From an uncultured Desulfovibrio sp. (lineage in GTDB: Bacteria > Desulfobacterota > Desulfovibrionia > Desulfovibrionales > Desulfovibrionaceae), in NCBI RefSeq assembly GCF_944324525.1, contig NZ_CALUWS010000028.1, positions 1 to 39,647 on the forward strand: a stretch of 39,647 nucleotides of DNA. Reading direction: 5' to 3'. The first letter of the stretch is position 1. Each line of letters opens with the position of its first letter. The position numbers and the translations under genes were made by a program. This document shows, piece after piece, positions 32,292 to 39,432 of the stretch. Below the pieces are notes generated by a model, which had not been told where the DNA came from, ran no database searches, and was given only the letters and a program-made list of their open reading frames with translations.

Positions 32292-33278
32292 ATGGCCTGC
32301 CTGACGCAAACGATGCTGGAAGCGCTTACCCTGCGCTGGGAACAATGGGAGGCGGAAGCCGCCACCCCCGCCCGACGGCTCGTACGGGCGCGCCTGCATC
32401 TGGTTTTCCTGCTGGTGCGCTACGGCGGCCTGCGGCTGGGCGAGGTGCTGGGGCTGGATATCCGTAACGCGCTGGACTGCGTGACCGGCATGCTCCATGT
32501 GCCGGGCGACAATGCCCGCGATGTGCTACTTCCTCTGTCCTGCATGCGCCACGTCCGCCGTATCGGCTCACTGCCGGAAGCGGCGGATGCCGGGCGCTTC
32601 CTGGTCTTTGACGAAAGCTTCCTGCGCAAAAAGTTCTATGCCGTGGCGGCGAGCCTGGGCATTGCCGCCGCCGAAGCCGGGCCCCGGGCGTTGCGCTATG
32701 CCCGTGGCCGCGAGCTGCTGGAACTGCATGTGCCCATCGGCCTCGTGCAGAAGTTCCTGGGTCAGCAGAAGCCATCCCAGCTGGCGGCCTTCCTGGACTT
32801 TGCCGAAGGCGCGGCCCGCGAGCTGCTCGTCCGCCAGGCCCGTTCGCGTCTGGCGACGGCGGGGGAGGAGAGCGACAACATCTTTGTGGGCATGGTGGAG
32901 GATGTTCGCGTGGGCATGCGTGCCGCTGAGGTGGAGGTGCTGACCTTCAGCGACATCCGCCTGGCCGCCTGGTGCGATCTTGCCCGCATGCGACGCTTGG
33001 AGTTGCGGGAAAATCAGGTTATAAGCGTGCGCGTCGCCGCCGGGGGCATTGTGCTGAGCACGGAGGCCGCGGCGACCTCGCTGCAAAACAGAGTGAGCGG
33101 ACGGGTCGCCAGCCTGCATGCCGATAACGTGGAGTGCTTTGTCGGCGTGGATCTGACTGATGGAACGACGCTTCGGGCGGCGCTGGAGCGCGCCGCCGTC
33201 GAGCCGCTGCACCTCTATGCCGGCCGCAAGGTGTATGCGGCCTTCTCCGCACGGGCCGTGCATATTTGCGAAGATTAG
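32292..33278 (+). CDS. tunR: TunR-like tungstate/molybdate-responsive regulator
   Basis: A 328-residue protein with two parts. Residues 1-180 resemble a tyrosine-recombinase catalytic domain (LVRYGGLRLGEVLGLD; RALRYARGRELLELHVPIGL; VQKFLGQQKPSQLAAFLDF), but HxxR reads RALR, the LGH box reads LGQ, and no Tyr stands at the nucleophile place. Residues from about 190 hold two TOBE/Mop-like oxyanion-binding repeats (FVGMVEDVRVGMRAAEVEV; LQNRVSGRVASLHADNVEC). This matches the TunR regulators described in sulfate reducers, in which an integrase-like fold binds DNA and the Mop repeats sense tungstate or molybdate. The start at 32292 is the first Met after repeat R2; a Met seven codons later is possible. 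It sits directly upstream of tupA. Confidence 0.8.
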   Translation: MACLTQTMLEALTLRWEQWEAEAATPARRLVRARLHLVFLLVRYGGLRLGEVLGLDIRNALDCVTGMLHVPGDNARDVLLPLSCMRHVRRIGSLPEAADAGRFLVFDESFLRKKFYAVAASLGIAAAEAGPRALRYARGRELLELHVPIGLVQKFLGQQKPSQLAAFLDFAEGAARELLVRQARSRLATAGEESDNIFVGMVEDVRVGMRAAEVEVLTFSDIRLAAWCDLARMRRLELRENQVISVRVAAGGIVLSTEAAATSLQNRVSGRVASLHADNVECFVGVDLTDGTTLRAALERAAVEPLHLYAGRKVYAAFSARAVHICED

Positions 33279-33314
33279 CCCCCAGGGCCGCCCTATGGCG
33301 GAAAGGAGTCGTCC

Positions 33315-34133
33315 ATGCTGTTACGCAATCTGACGTGTGCCCTTGTGCTGACCGGTCTGCTGGCCGTCCCGGCGCAGGCCGAGACCTTGATGATGGCCAC
33401 GACCACCAGCACCCAGGATTCCGGTCTGCTGGAATACCTCAACCCGGCCTTCACCCAGGAAACGGGCCTCGAACTCAAATGGGTGGCCGTCGGGACCGGC
33501 AAGGCGCTGGAGATCGCCAAGAACTGTGATGCCGACGTCCTGCTGGTGCATGCTCCCGCGGCGGAAATGAAATTCGTGGCCGACGGCTACGGCATCGACC
33601 GCCGCCAGGTCATGTACAACGACTTCGTGCTGGTGGGCCCGGCGGCCGACCCGGCCAAGGTGAGCGGCAAGACCACCGCCGAAGCCCTCAAGGCCATCGC
33701 CGGAGCCAAGGCGCCATTTGTGAGCCGCGGCGACGAATCCGGTACCCACAAGGCGGAAAAAGCCCTCTGGAAGGCGAACAACCTTTCGCCCGACAAGGAG
33801 TCCTTCTACATTTCGGCCGGACAGGGCATGATGGCCACGCTCAACATGGCCGCCGAAAAGAAAGGCTACGCCCTCACCGACCGCGGCACCTGGATCAAGT
33901 TCGCCAACAAGCAGGGCAAGAACAATCCGTTGCGCATCGTGGTGGAAGGAGATAAGGCCCTGTTCAACCAGTACAGCGTCATCACCGTCAATCCCGAACG
34001 CTGCCCGCGCCTGAAAAAGGCGGCCGCCAAGACCTTCGAGGACTGGTGGGTCAAGCCCGAGACCCAGAAGCGCATCGCCGACTACACCCTGGAAGGCAAG
34101 CAGCTCTTCTTCCCCAATGCCGACGCCAAGTAA
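33315..34133 (+). CDS. tupA: Tungstate ABC transporter, substrate-binding protein
   Basis: A 272-residue periplasmic protein that captures tungstate. A signal peptide (MLLRNLTCALVLTGLLAVPA, cut likely after AQA) leads into ETLMMATTTSTQDSGLLEYL; the TTTS segment (residues 29-32) is the TupA oxyanion-binding motif that sets it apart from ModA and WtpA. Further family stretches are KWVAVGTGKALEIAK, DVLLVHAPAAE, SRGDESGTHKAE and GQGMMATLNMA. GAAAGGAG precedes the ATG. The permease gene comes only after 546 bases of repeat-containing DNA, an unusual gap for this operon. Confidence 0.95.
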   Translation: MLLRNLTCALVLTGLLAVPAQAETLMMATTTSTQDSGLLEYLNPAFTQETGLELKWVAVGTGKALEIAKNCDADVLLVHAPAAEMKFVADGYGIDRRQVMYNDFVLVGPAADPAKVSGKTTAEALKAIAGAKAPFVSRGDESGTHKAEKALWKANNLSPDKESFYISAGQGMMATLNMAAEKKGYALTDRGTWIKFANKQGKNNPLRIVVEGDKALFNQYSVITVNPERCPRLKKAAAKTFEDWWVKPETQKRIADYTLEGKQLFFPNADAK

Positions 34134-34147
34134 CGACAAGGCGTGAA

Positions 34148-34375
34148 TGAACGTATTCTTTGGGGGGAAGGGAAACCCCTCCGCCAGCGCGGGCGGGGTA
34201 GCTCTGCTGTCGATGCCCGTAAGGCTCCTGCGTCACCTAACGGGCACGGCCCTGCGGGCCGCCATTCGGTCGCTCCCTTCCCTCCAAGCCCCCCATCCTA
34301 TCCCCAGCGCGCTTTTACCAGGAAGGATGAAGCAAGTCTCCTTCCCCAGCCGCCCCGACAGGGGAAAAGGGCCGG
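34148..34375 (+). repeat. Dispersed repeat R1, copy d (long form)
   Basis: It contains TATTCTTTGGGGGGAAGGGA, GCGCGGGCGGGG, the TCGATGCCCGTAAGGCTCCT module with ACGGGCACGGCC, CAAGCCCCCCATCCTATCCC and CAGCGCGCTTTTACCAGGAA. The order matches copy b at 5988-6320. The left terminus is decayed. It lies between tupA and tupB. Confidence 0.7.
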
Positions 34376-34679
34376 GATGATGCCCTTTGACAAGGGATAC
34401 GGCAAAGTCCCGGTCGTCCCGGAGAGCCGGAGCGGTGAAGTCGCAACGACGGACAGCAACAAGACGACAACGTCGCAAGGCAACAACGCGGCAACATGGC
34501 AACGGTTGCAGGTTGTTTCTGTCCACGATAGGGCGATAGGGCTTGTCCGTGAGAGTTTTTTTACAAGCATTTCAAGCGGGCATGGGAAACGCTGTCGTGC
34601 TTTCGGTGAACGCTCGCCGCATGGCCTGCCCCTTCCCCCCAACCATGTGCCGTCTGCGCGTATCTTTTCAGGATGACGT
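34376..34679. other. Rest of the tupA-tupB gap
   Basis: About 300 bases with no gene I can support. GACAACGTCGCAAGG and similar short CAAC/ACGAC motifs recur. GCCCCTTCCCCCCAACCATG near 34634 is another scrap of repeat R1. It should contain the promoter for tupBC if read-through from tupA is poor. The tupB ribosome binding site is weak (TTCAGGATGACGT). Confidence 0.4.
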
Positions 34680-35375
34680 ATGGAATATCTGGCCGATGGT
34701 CTTGCGGCGGCCCTCCATCTGCTGCTGCATCTGGACGACGCCACCCGCGCCGCCATCGCGGCGACGCTCCTTTCCACCGGCTACGCCATGACGGCGGCCA
34801 TGCTGCTGGGCCTGCCCGCGGGTTTTGCGCTGGGCTATGTCTCCTTTCCGGGGCGGCGCGCCCTGCGGCTCATTTCGGATACGCTGCTGGCCTTTCCCAC
34901 GGTGCTCATCGGCTTGCTGGTCTATGCCTTCATCACCTACCGGGGGCCGCTGGGGGAGTGGGGCCTGCTCTTCACCCTGCCGGGCATGGCCATCGGTCAG
35001 GCCGTGCTGGCCCTGCCCATCGTGGTCTCCTGGACGGCGCAGGCCGTGGAAAGTCTTGACCCGCGCTGCCGGGAAACGCTGCTCACGCTGGGGGCGCGTC
35101 CTCTGCAGGTGGCCCGGCTCACGCTCTGGGAATGCCGCTACGCCATCGGCATGGTCTGCGTCACGGCCTTTGGCCGGGTCATCACCGAAGTGGGCATCGC
35201 CATGATGCTGGGCGGCAATATCCGGTACGCCACCCGTACCATGACCACGGCCATCGCGCTGGAGACCAGCAAGGGCGAATTCGCGCAGGGCATCGCCCTC
35301 GGGCTGGTGCTCCTGCTCATGGCCTTTGGCGTCAACCTGTTGCTGGCGTTCTTCCGACGGAGGGGCAGGGCATGA
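34680..35375 (+). CDS. tupB: Tungstate ABC transporter, permease
   Basis: A 231-residue membrane permease with five or six hydrophobic segments. TLLAFPTVLIGLLVYAFI, LPGMAIGQAVLALPIVVSW and the coupling loop ETLLTLGARPLQVARLTLWE (near residue 140) are TupB/ModB-family features, and FGRVITEVGIAMMLGGNIRY is typical for TupB. Its stop overlaps the start of tupC (ATGA), so permease and ATPase are translated together. It works as a homodimer with TupA and TupC to import tungstate. Confidence 0.93.
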   Translation: MEYLADGLAAALHLLLHLDDATRAAIAATLLSTGYAMTAAMLLGLPAGFALGYVSFPGRRALRLISDTLLAFPTVLIGLLVYAFITYRGPLGEWGLLFTLPGMAIGQAVLALPIVVSWTAQAVESLDPRCRETLLTLGARPLQVARLTLWECRYAIGMVCVTAFGRVITEVGIAMMLGGNIRYATRTMTTAIALETSKGEFAQGIALGLVLLLMAFGVNLLLAFFRRRGRA

Positions 35376-36028
35376 GTCCGCTGTATGTGTGCCGCGATCT
35401 TGTCCAGCGCTACGAGGGCCGCGAGGTGCTGCGGCTGCCGGAGCTGACGGTGGATGAGGGCGAGGTGCTGGCCCTCACCGGGCCCAACGGCTGCGGCAAG
35501 TCCACTCTGTTGCGCTTGCTGGCTTTTCTGGAACGGCCCGCCGCCGGCCTGTTGCGCTACGCGGGCGGCGACGAGCCCCGGCAGGAGGTGACGCTCCTCC
35601 TGCAGGACGCCTACCTCATGCGCTGTTCGGTCTTTGCCAATGTGACCCTGGGGCTGCGGTTGCGCCATCAGCGGCAGGAGTTGCGTTCCATGTATGAGGA
35701 ATGCATGCGGGCCGTGGGCTTTGCCGCGCCGGAGGAACTGGCCGGCAGGGACCGGCGCGCCCTTTCCGGCGGCGAACGGCAGCGCGTGGCGCTGGCGGCC
35801 CGGCTGGCCCTGCGGCCGCGCGTCCTTCTGCTCGATGAGCCGACCGCCAGCGTGGATGCCCGCAGCGCACGGGCCATCGTGGAGGCCGTGCGCGATTGCG
35901 TACGCCGGGGGACCACGGTCATTTGCGCCACCCATGACCGGGCGCTTATGACGGCGCTGGCCGCGCGAGAGGTCGCCCTCGGCCGCCGCTGGGATGAAGA
36001 CGCGGCCGGGGCGGGCGGCGGGGCGTAA
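35372..36028 (+). CDS. tupC: Tungstate ABC transporter, ATPase
   Basis: A 218-residue ATPase with Walker A GPNGCGKST (about residues 37-45), signature LSGGERQR, Walker B LLLDEP and switch His (CATHDRA), all canonical. It is short, as TupC usually is, and lacks a C-terminal oxyanion-sensing domain, so regulation is left to the separate TunR-like protein. The start at 35372 overlaps the tupB stop by four bases (ATGA) and follows GGGGCAGGGC. The C-terminus (DEDAAGAGGGA) is low-complexity. Confidence 0.93.
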   Translation: MSPLYVCRDLVQRYEGREVLRLPELTVDEGEVLALTGPNGCGKSTLLRLLAFLERPAAGLLRYAGGDEPRQEVTLLLQDAYLMRCSVFANVTLGLRLRHQRQELRSMYEECMRAVGFAAPEELAGRDRRALSGGERQRVALAARLALRPRVLLLDEPTASVDARSARAIVEAVRDCVRRGTTVICATHDRALMTALAAREVALGRRWDEDAAGAGGGA

Positions 36029-36171
36029 AAAATCCCGCTTTCGGCAAACGTGCGCGAGCAGCGCCCAAAAGCGGGATTGTTCCGGCCAATGCTTGCCGGA
36101 AGAGGACGGGCTTCCTAGACTGGCGGCAAATGAACCGCGAGTCCCGCCGCGTCGGGAAGGAGGAAGCACAG
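36029..36171 (+). other. tupC-aor spacer with stem-loops
   Basis: AATCCCGCTTT (36033-36043) pairs with AAAGCGGGATT (about 36069-36079), and CCGGCC/GCCGG forms a second stem further on. The first stem has a six-T tract only in the minus-strand sense, so plus-strand termination would be weak. The region may be a 5' leader of the oxidoreductase gene. I could not match it to the molybdenum-cofactor riboswitch consensus by eye. Confidence 0.45.
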
Positions 36172-37917
36172 ATGTTTCGTTTCTTGCGTGTGAACATGGC
36201 TGCCAAGACCTGCGTGTTTGAAGACATCCCGCAGGAATATGCCGGTCTGGGCGGTCGCGCCCTGACGTCCACCATCGTGGCCCGTGAGGTGGATCCCACC
36301 TGTACGCCGCTGGGGCCCCACAACAAGCTCGTCTTTGCGCCGGGCCTGCTGGGCGCCACCAACAGCCCCAACGGCAACCGCATCTCCGTGGGCTGCAAAA
36401 GCCCCCTGACCGAAGGCATCAAGGAATCCAACGCGGGCGGTCAGCCCGGCGGTCATCTGGCCCGGCTGGGCATCCTCGCCATCATCGTGGAAGACATGGC
36501 CAAGGAAGGCGAATGGTGGCAGCTTGAGATCGGGCAGAACAGCGCTCGTCTGGTGCCCTCGCCCGTGGCGGGCTGCAACAACTTCGCCGCCGTGGAAAAA
36601 CTCGTGGAGACCTACGGCAAGGAGTGCAGCTACATCACCATCGGCCGCGCCGGGGAATACCGGCTCACCGCGGCCAGCATCGCTTGCACCGACCGGGAAC
36701 TGCGGCCCATGCGCCATGCCGGGCGCGGGGGCGTCGGCGCGGTCATGGGCTCCAAGGGCCTCAAGGCCATCATCATCAATCCCGACGGCGGCCAGAACCA
36801 TCCTCTCGTGGATGAGGCCGGCTTCCGCGATGCGGCCAAGCGTTTCGCCAAGGCGCTGGCCGGACATCCCATCACCGGCAAGGGCCTTGCCGAATACGGC
36901 ACCGCCGTGCTGGTGAACATCCTGCACGAGGCCGGCGGCCTGCCCACGGCCAACTTTACCGTGGGGCAGTTCGACAAGCACGAAGGCGTTTCCGGCGAGA
37001 CGCTCAACGCGCTGACCAAGGAGCGTGGCGGTGAAGGGGCCGTGGCTCACGGCTGCATGAGCGGCTGCGTCATCCGCTGCAGCGGCATTCTGGCGGACAA
37101 GAAGGGCAAGTTCCAGAGCAAGTGGCCCGAATACGAGACCCTGTGGAGCTTCGGCCCGCATTGCGGCATCGGCGAGCTGGACAAGGTCTCCCGCTTTGAC
37201 TACCTCTGCGACGACTTCGGCGTGGACACCATCGACGTGGGCGTGGCCGTGGGCGTGGCCATGGCCGGCGGCGGCATACCCTACGGCGATGCGGACGCGG
37301 CCCTCAAGGCTGTGGAAGGCATCAGCGAAGGCACGCCGCTGGGCCGTGTGCTGGGTTGCGGCGCGGCCACCACGGGCCGGGTGTTCGGCGTGCGGCGCGT
37401 GCCCTGCGTCAAGGGCCAGAGCCTGCCCGCCTATGATCCGCGCGCGGTCAAGGGCGTGGGCGTCACCTACGCCACCACCCCGATGGGCGCCGACCACACC
37501 GCGGGGTATGCCGTCACGGCCAATATCCTGAACTGCGGCGGCAAGGTCGATCCGCTGAAGAAGGACGGGCAGATCGAGCTTTCCCGCAATCTGCAGATCG
37601 CTACGGCCTCCGTGGATTCCGTGGGCCTGTGCCTCTTTACCGCCTTTGCCATCCTGGACGTGCCGGACGCGCTGCCCGCCGTGGTGGACATGCTCAACGC
37701 CAAGTTCGGCTGGAAGCTCACCGGCGACGACGTGGTGACGCTCGGTCAGCGCATCCTCTCCACGGAGATCGACTTCAACCGCCGCGCGGGCATCACCCAG
37801 GCGGCCGACCACCTGCCGGACTTCTTCGAGGATGAGGCCCTGCCGCCCCACAACACCACCTTCGACATCAGCCGCGACGAGCTGAAGACCGTCTTCAACT
37901 GGATCGAAGAAAAGTAG
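36172..37917 (+). CDS. aor: Aldehyde:ferredoxin oxidoreductase-family tungsten enzyme
   Basis: A 581-residue cytoplasmic enzyme of the AOR family, which carries a tungsto-bispyranopterin and one [4Fe-4S] cluster and oxidises aldehydes to acids with ferredoxin. The N-terminal domain starts MFRFLRVNMAAKTCVFEDI and includes YAGLGGRALTS and GCKSPLTEGIKESNAGG, which contact the pterin. Cluster ligands are Cys295, Cys299, Cys303 (CMSGCVIRC) and Cys487. The Cx3Cx3C spacing differs from the CxxCxxxC of the classical archaeal enzyme, so it belongs to another branch and its substrate may not be a simple aldehyde. GGAAGGAGGAA precedes the ATG at 36172; 14 more codons are open upstream. Position after tupC suggests tungsten dependence. 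Confidence 0.88.
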   Translation: MFRFLRVNMAAKTCVFEDIPQEYAGLGGRALTSTIVAREVDPTCTPLGPHNKLVFAPGLLGATNSPNGNRISVGCKSPLTEGIKESNAGGQPGGHLARLGILAIIVEDMAKEGEWWQLEIGQNSARLVPSPVAGCNNFAAVEKLVETYGKECSYITIGRAGEYRLTAASIACTDRELRPMRHAGRGGVGAVMGSKGLKAIIINPDGGQNHPLVDEAGFRDAAKRFAKALAGHPITGKGLAEYGTAVLVNILHEAGGLPTANFTVGQFDKHEGVSGETLNALTKERGGEGAVAHGCMSGCVIRCSGILADKKGKFQSKWPEYETLWSFGPHCGIGELDKVSRFDYLCDDFGVDTIDVGVAVGVAMAGGGIPYGDADAALKAVEGISEGTPLGRVLGCGAATTGRVFGVRRVPCVKGQSLPAYDPRAVKGVGVTYATTPMGADHTAGYAVTANILNCGGKVDPLKKDGQIELSRNLQIATASVDSVGLCLFTAFAILDVPDALPAVVDMLNAKFGWKLTGDDVVTLGQRILSTEIDFNRRAGITQAADHLPDFFEDEALPPHNTTFDISRDELKTVFNWIEEK

Positions 37918-37931
37918 CTCTCTCCGCCATC

Positions 37932-37959
37932 CTCCCGCCGTCCGTCCGGGCGGCGGGAG
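37932..37959 (+). terminator. Strong hairpin after the oxidoreductase gene
   Basis: CTCCCGCCG pairs perfectly with CGGCGGGAG around a 10-base loop. There is no T-run, so it may only stabilise the upstream message or slow polymerase before the MoaD-like gene. A second stem, GTTCCGGGC/GCCCGGGAC, lies near 38062-38083. Confidence 0.55.
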
Positions 37960-38101
37960 ACCGCGAGAGCATCACTGACAGCATCTTTCCGGCGCTGCCG
38001 CCTGCCGCGCCGCTTGTTTCCCCTGTCGGCGGCGGGTATGCTTCTCCAGACGGCTGTTCCGGGCATACGGCCCGGGACACGAGCAAGATGAAGGAGAGAA
38101 T

Positions 38102-38341
38102 ATGCGGATACTCGTCAAACTCAGCACAACCCTGCGGGACTGCGTGCCGGGCTATGACGCCGAGACCGGCTTGTCTCTCGACATGCCGGAGGGGACAAGC
38201 GTGCGGGAACTGGCGCGGCATATCCATGTGCCGCCGGAAGAGATCAAGATAGTCATGATCAACGGACGTCAAAGCGAGGGTTCCGATACCTTACGCGACG
38301 GGGATCGAGTGGCCCTTTTCCCGGCAGTCGGGGGAGGCTAG
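38102..38341 (+). CDS. MoaD/ThiS-family sulfur-carrier protein
   Basis: A 79-residue ubiquitin-fold protein. It begins MRILVKLSTTLRD, contains the loop VMINGRQSEGSDTLRDGDRV and ends ALFPAVGGG, the di-glycine tail that is adenylated and then thiocarboxylated. In pterin cofactor synthesis such a protein gives sulfur to the dithiolene. GAAGGAGAGAAT precedes the ATG. Its place between a tungsten enzyme and a ThiF-like activator suggests a role in the tungsten cofactor, although MoaD/ThiS relatives in other sulfur pathways look the same. Confidence 0.88.
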   Translation: MRILVKLSTTLRDCVPGYDAETGLSLDMPEGTSVRELARHIHVPPEEIKIVMINGRQSEGSDTLRDGDRVALFPAVGGG

Positions 38342-38348
38342 ACGTCCG

Positions 38349-39311
38349 TTGACCATGACGCTTTCCATGACCCTGACGCCGGAGGCAGGCCCTCGTCCGC
38401 CGGATGAGCTGCTGGTCTTCATTTTCGCCTGCCTGGCGGAGCGCGGGCTGTCGTCCGACGGTCTCCGACCGCCGGATGCAACGCACCCCCTCTTCGTGGA
38501 GCGGGACGTGCTCGCCGCCCGGGCCCGGCAGCAGAACTGCTCCCTGCGGCAGGTCATGGACGATTGTCTGTCCCGGCACATCTGGCCGGAACGCTTCCGA
38601 CGAAATTACGGACTTTTTTCCGTAAAGGCAATGCGTCGTTTGCTGGGAGCACGCGTATTGCTGGCGGGCTGCGGCGGCCTTGGCGGTCATCTGGCCGGTC
38701 TGCTGGCGCGACTGGGCATCGGCGCCTTCGTGCTGTGCGATCCCGACAGCTTTACGGAAAGCAATCTCAACCGGCAGGCCTTCTGCACGGAACGCACGCT
38801 GGGCCTGCCCAAGGCCGAGGTCGCCGCGCAGGCCGTGCGGGATATGGCGGGCCATGCGGAGGTCGCGCCGCACACGCTGGCCGTCACGGCGGACAACCTT
38901 CCCGCGCTGCTCGACGGCGTGGACGTGGCGCTGGACTGTCTGGACTCGGTGGCGGACAAAACCCTTTTGGAAAACGCCTGCCTGCGAGCGGGCGTGCCCT
39001 TCGTGCATGGCGGCGTCCTGCGGCACGAGGGCATGGTCTTCCGCAACGTGCCGGGGCCGGCCGGCTTACCGGCCAGTGCACCGGATGCCCAGCCTGACGC
39101 CGGGCTGCGCCGTCTCTATCCGCAGGGGCAGAGCCAGGCGGAGCTGGACGCCGCACGGGCCGCCGGGGTCAGCGTGCTTTCCGTGGCCGGGATCGCCTGC
39201 CTCATGGCCGGACAGTGCCTGCGTATCCTGCTGGGCGAAGCCGCGCCCGGACTGGGCCGTTTGTACCATCTGGACAGCGGCCTCCCCGAACTGGAATCCT
39301 TTGCCTGGTAA
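38349..39311 (+). CDS. ThiF/MoeB-family (E1-like) adenylyltransferase
   Basis: A 320-residue E1-like enzyme, expected to adenylate the Gly-Gly tail of the carrier encoded just upstream. The core has the ATP-binding AGCGGLGGHLAGLLARLGIG (about residues 105-125), CDPDSFTESNLNRQ with the catalytic Arg, and LDCLDSVADK. About 95 residues precede the core and include a region (NCSLRQVMDDCLSRHIWPER) absent from short MoeB proteins. The CxxC pairs that bind zinc in most MoeB/ThiF proteins are missing. The start is uncertain: TTG at 38349 is 11 bases from GGGGGAGG, while the ATG at 38355 is 17 away. It ends the tungsten block. Confidence 0.85.
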   Translation: MTMTLSMTLTPEAGPRPPDELLVFIFACLAERGLSSDGLRPPDATHPLFVERDVLAARARQQNCSLRQVMDDCLSRHIWPERFRRNYGLFSVKAMRRLLGARVLLAGCGGLGGHLAGLLARLGIGAFVLCDPDSFTESNLNRQAFCTERTLGLPKAEVAAQAVRDMAGHAEVAPHTLAVTADNLPALLDGVDVALDCLDSVADKTLLENACLRAGVPFVHGGVLRHEGMVFRNVPGPAGLPASAPDAQPDAGLRRLYPQGQSQAELDAARAAGVSVLSVAGIACLMAGQCLRILLGEAAPGLGRLYHLDSGLPELESFAW

Positions 39312-39319
39312 CGGCATCC

Positions 39320-39432
39320 AGAGCAGTTTCATACGATTTACGGAAAAAGCGTGGTTTTTCCGTGTGTTCGGTTGCGGGTAGTCGCTCTCGCGACTACCAG
39401 AGCAGTCCACATTTTCAATGTGGGATTGCTCT
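39320..39432 (+). repeat. Dispersed repeat R3, copy b
   Basis: AGAGCAGTTTCATACG, ACGGAAAAA/TTTTTCCGT (39340-39363), GTGTTCGGTTGCGGGTAGTC and the hairpin AGAGCAGTCCACATT with AATGTGGGATTGCTCT (39399-39432) match copy a at 1780-1917. Here it begins nine bases after the stop of the ThiF-like gene. Both copies lie downstream of a gene with the same side facing it. Confidence 0.75.
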
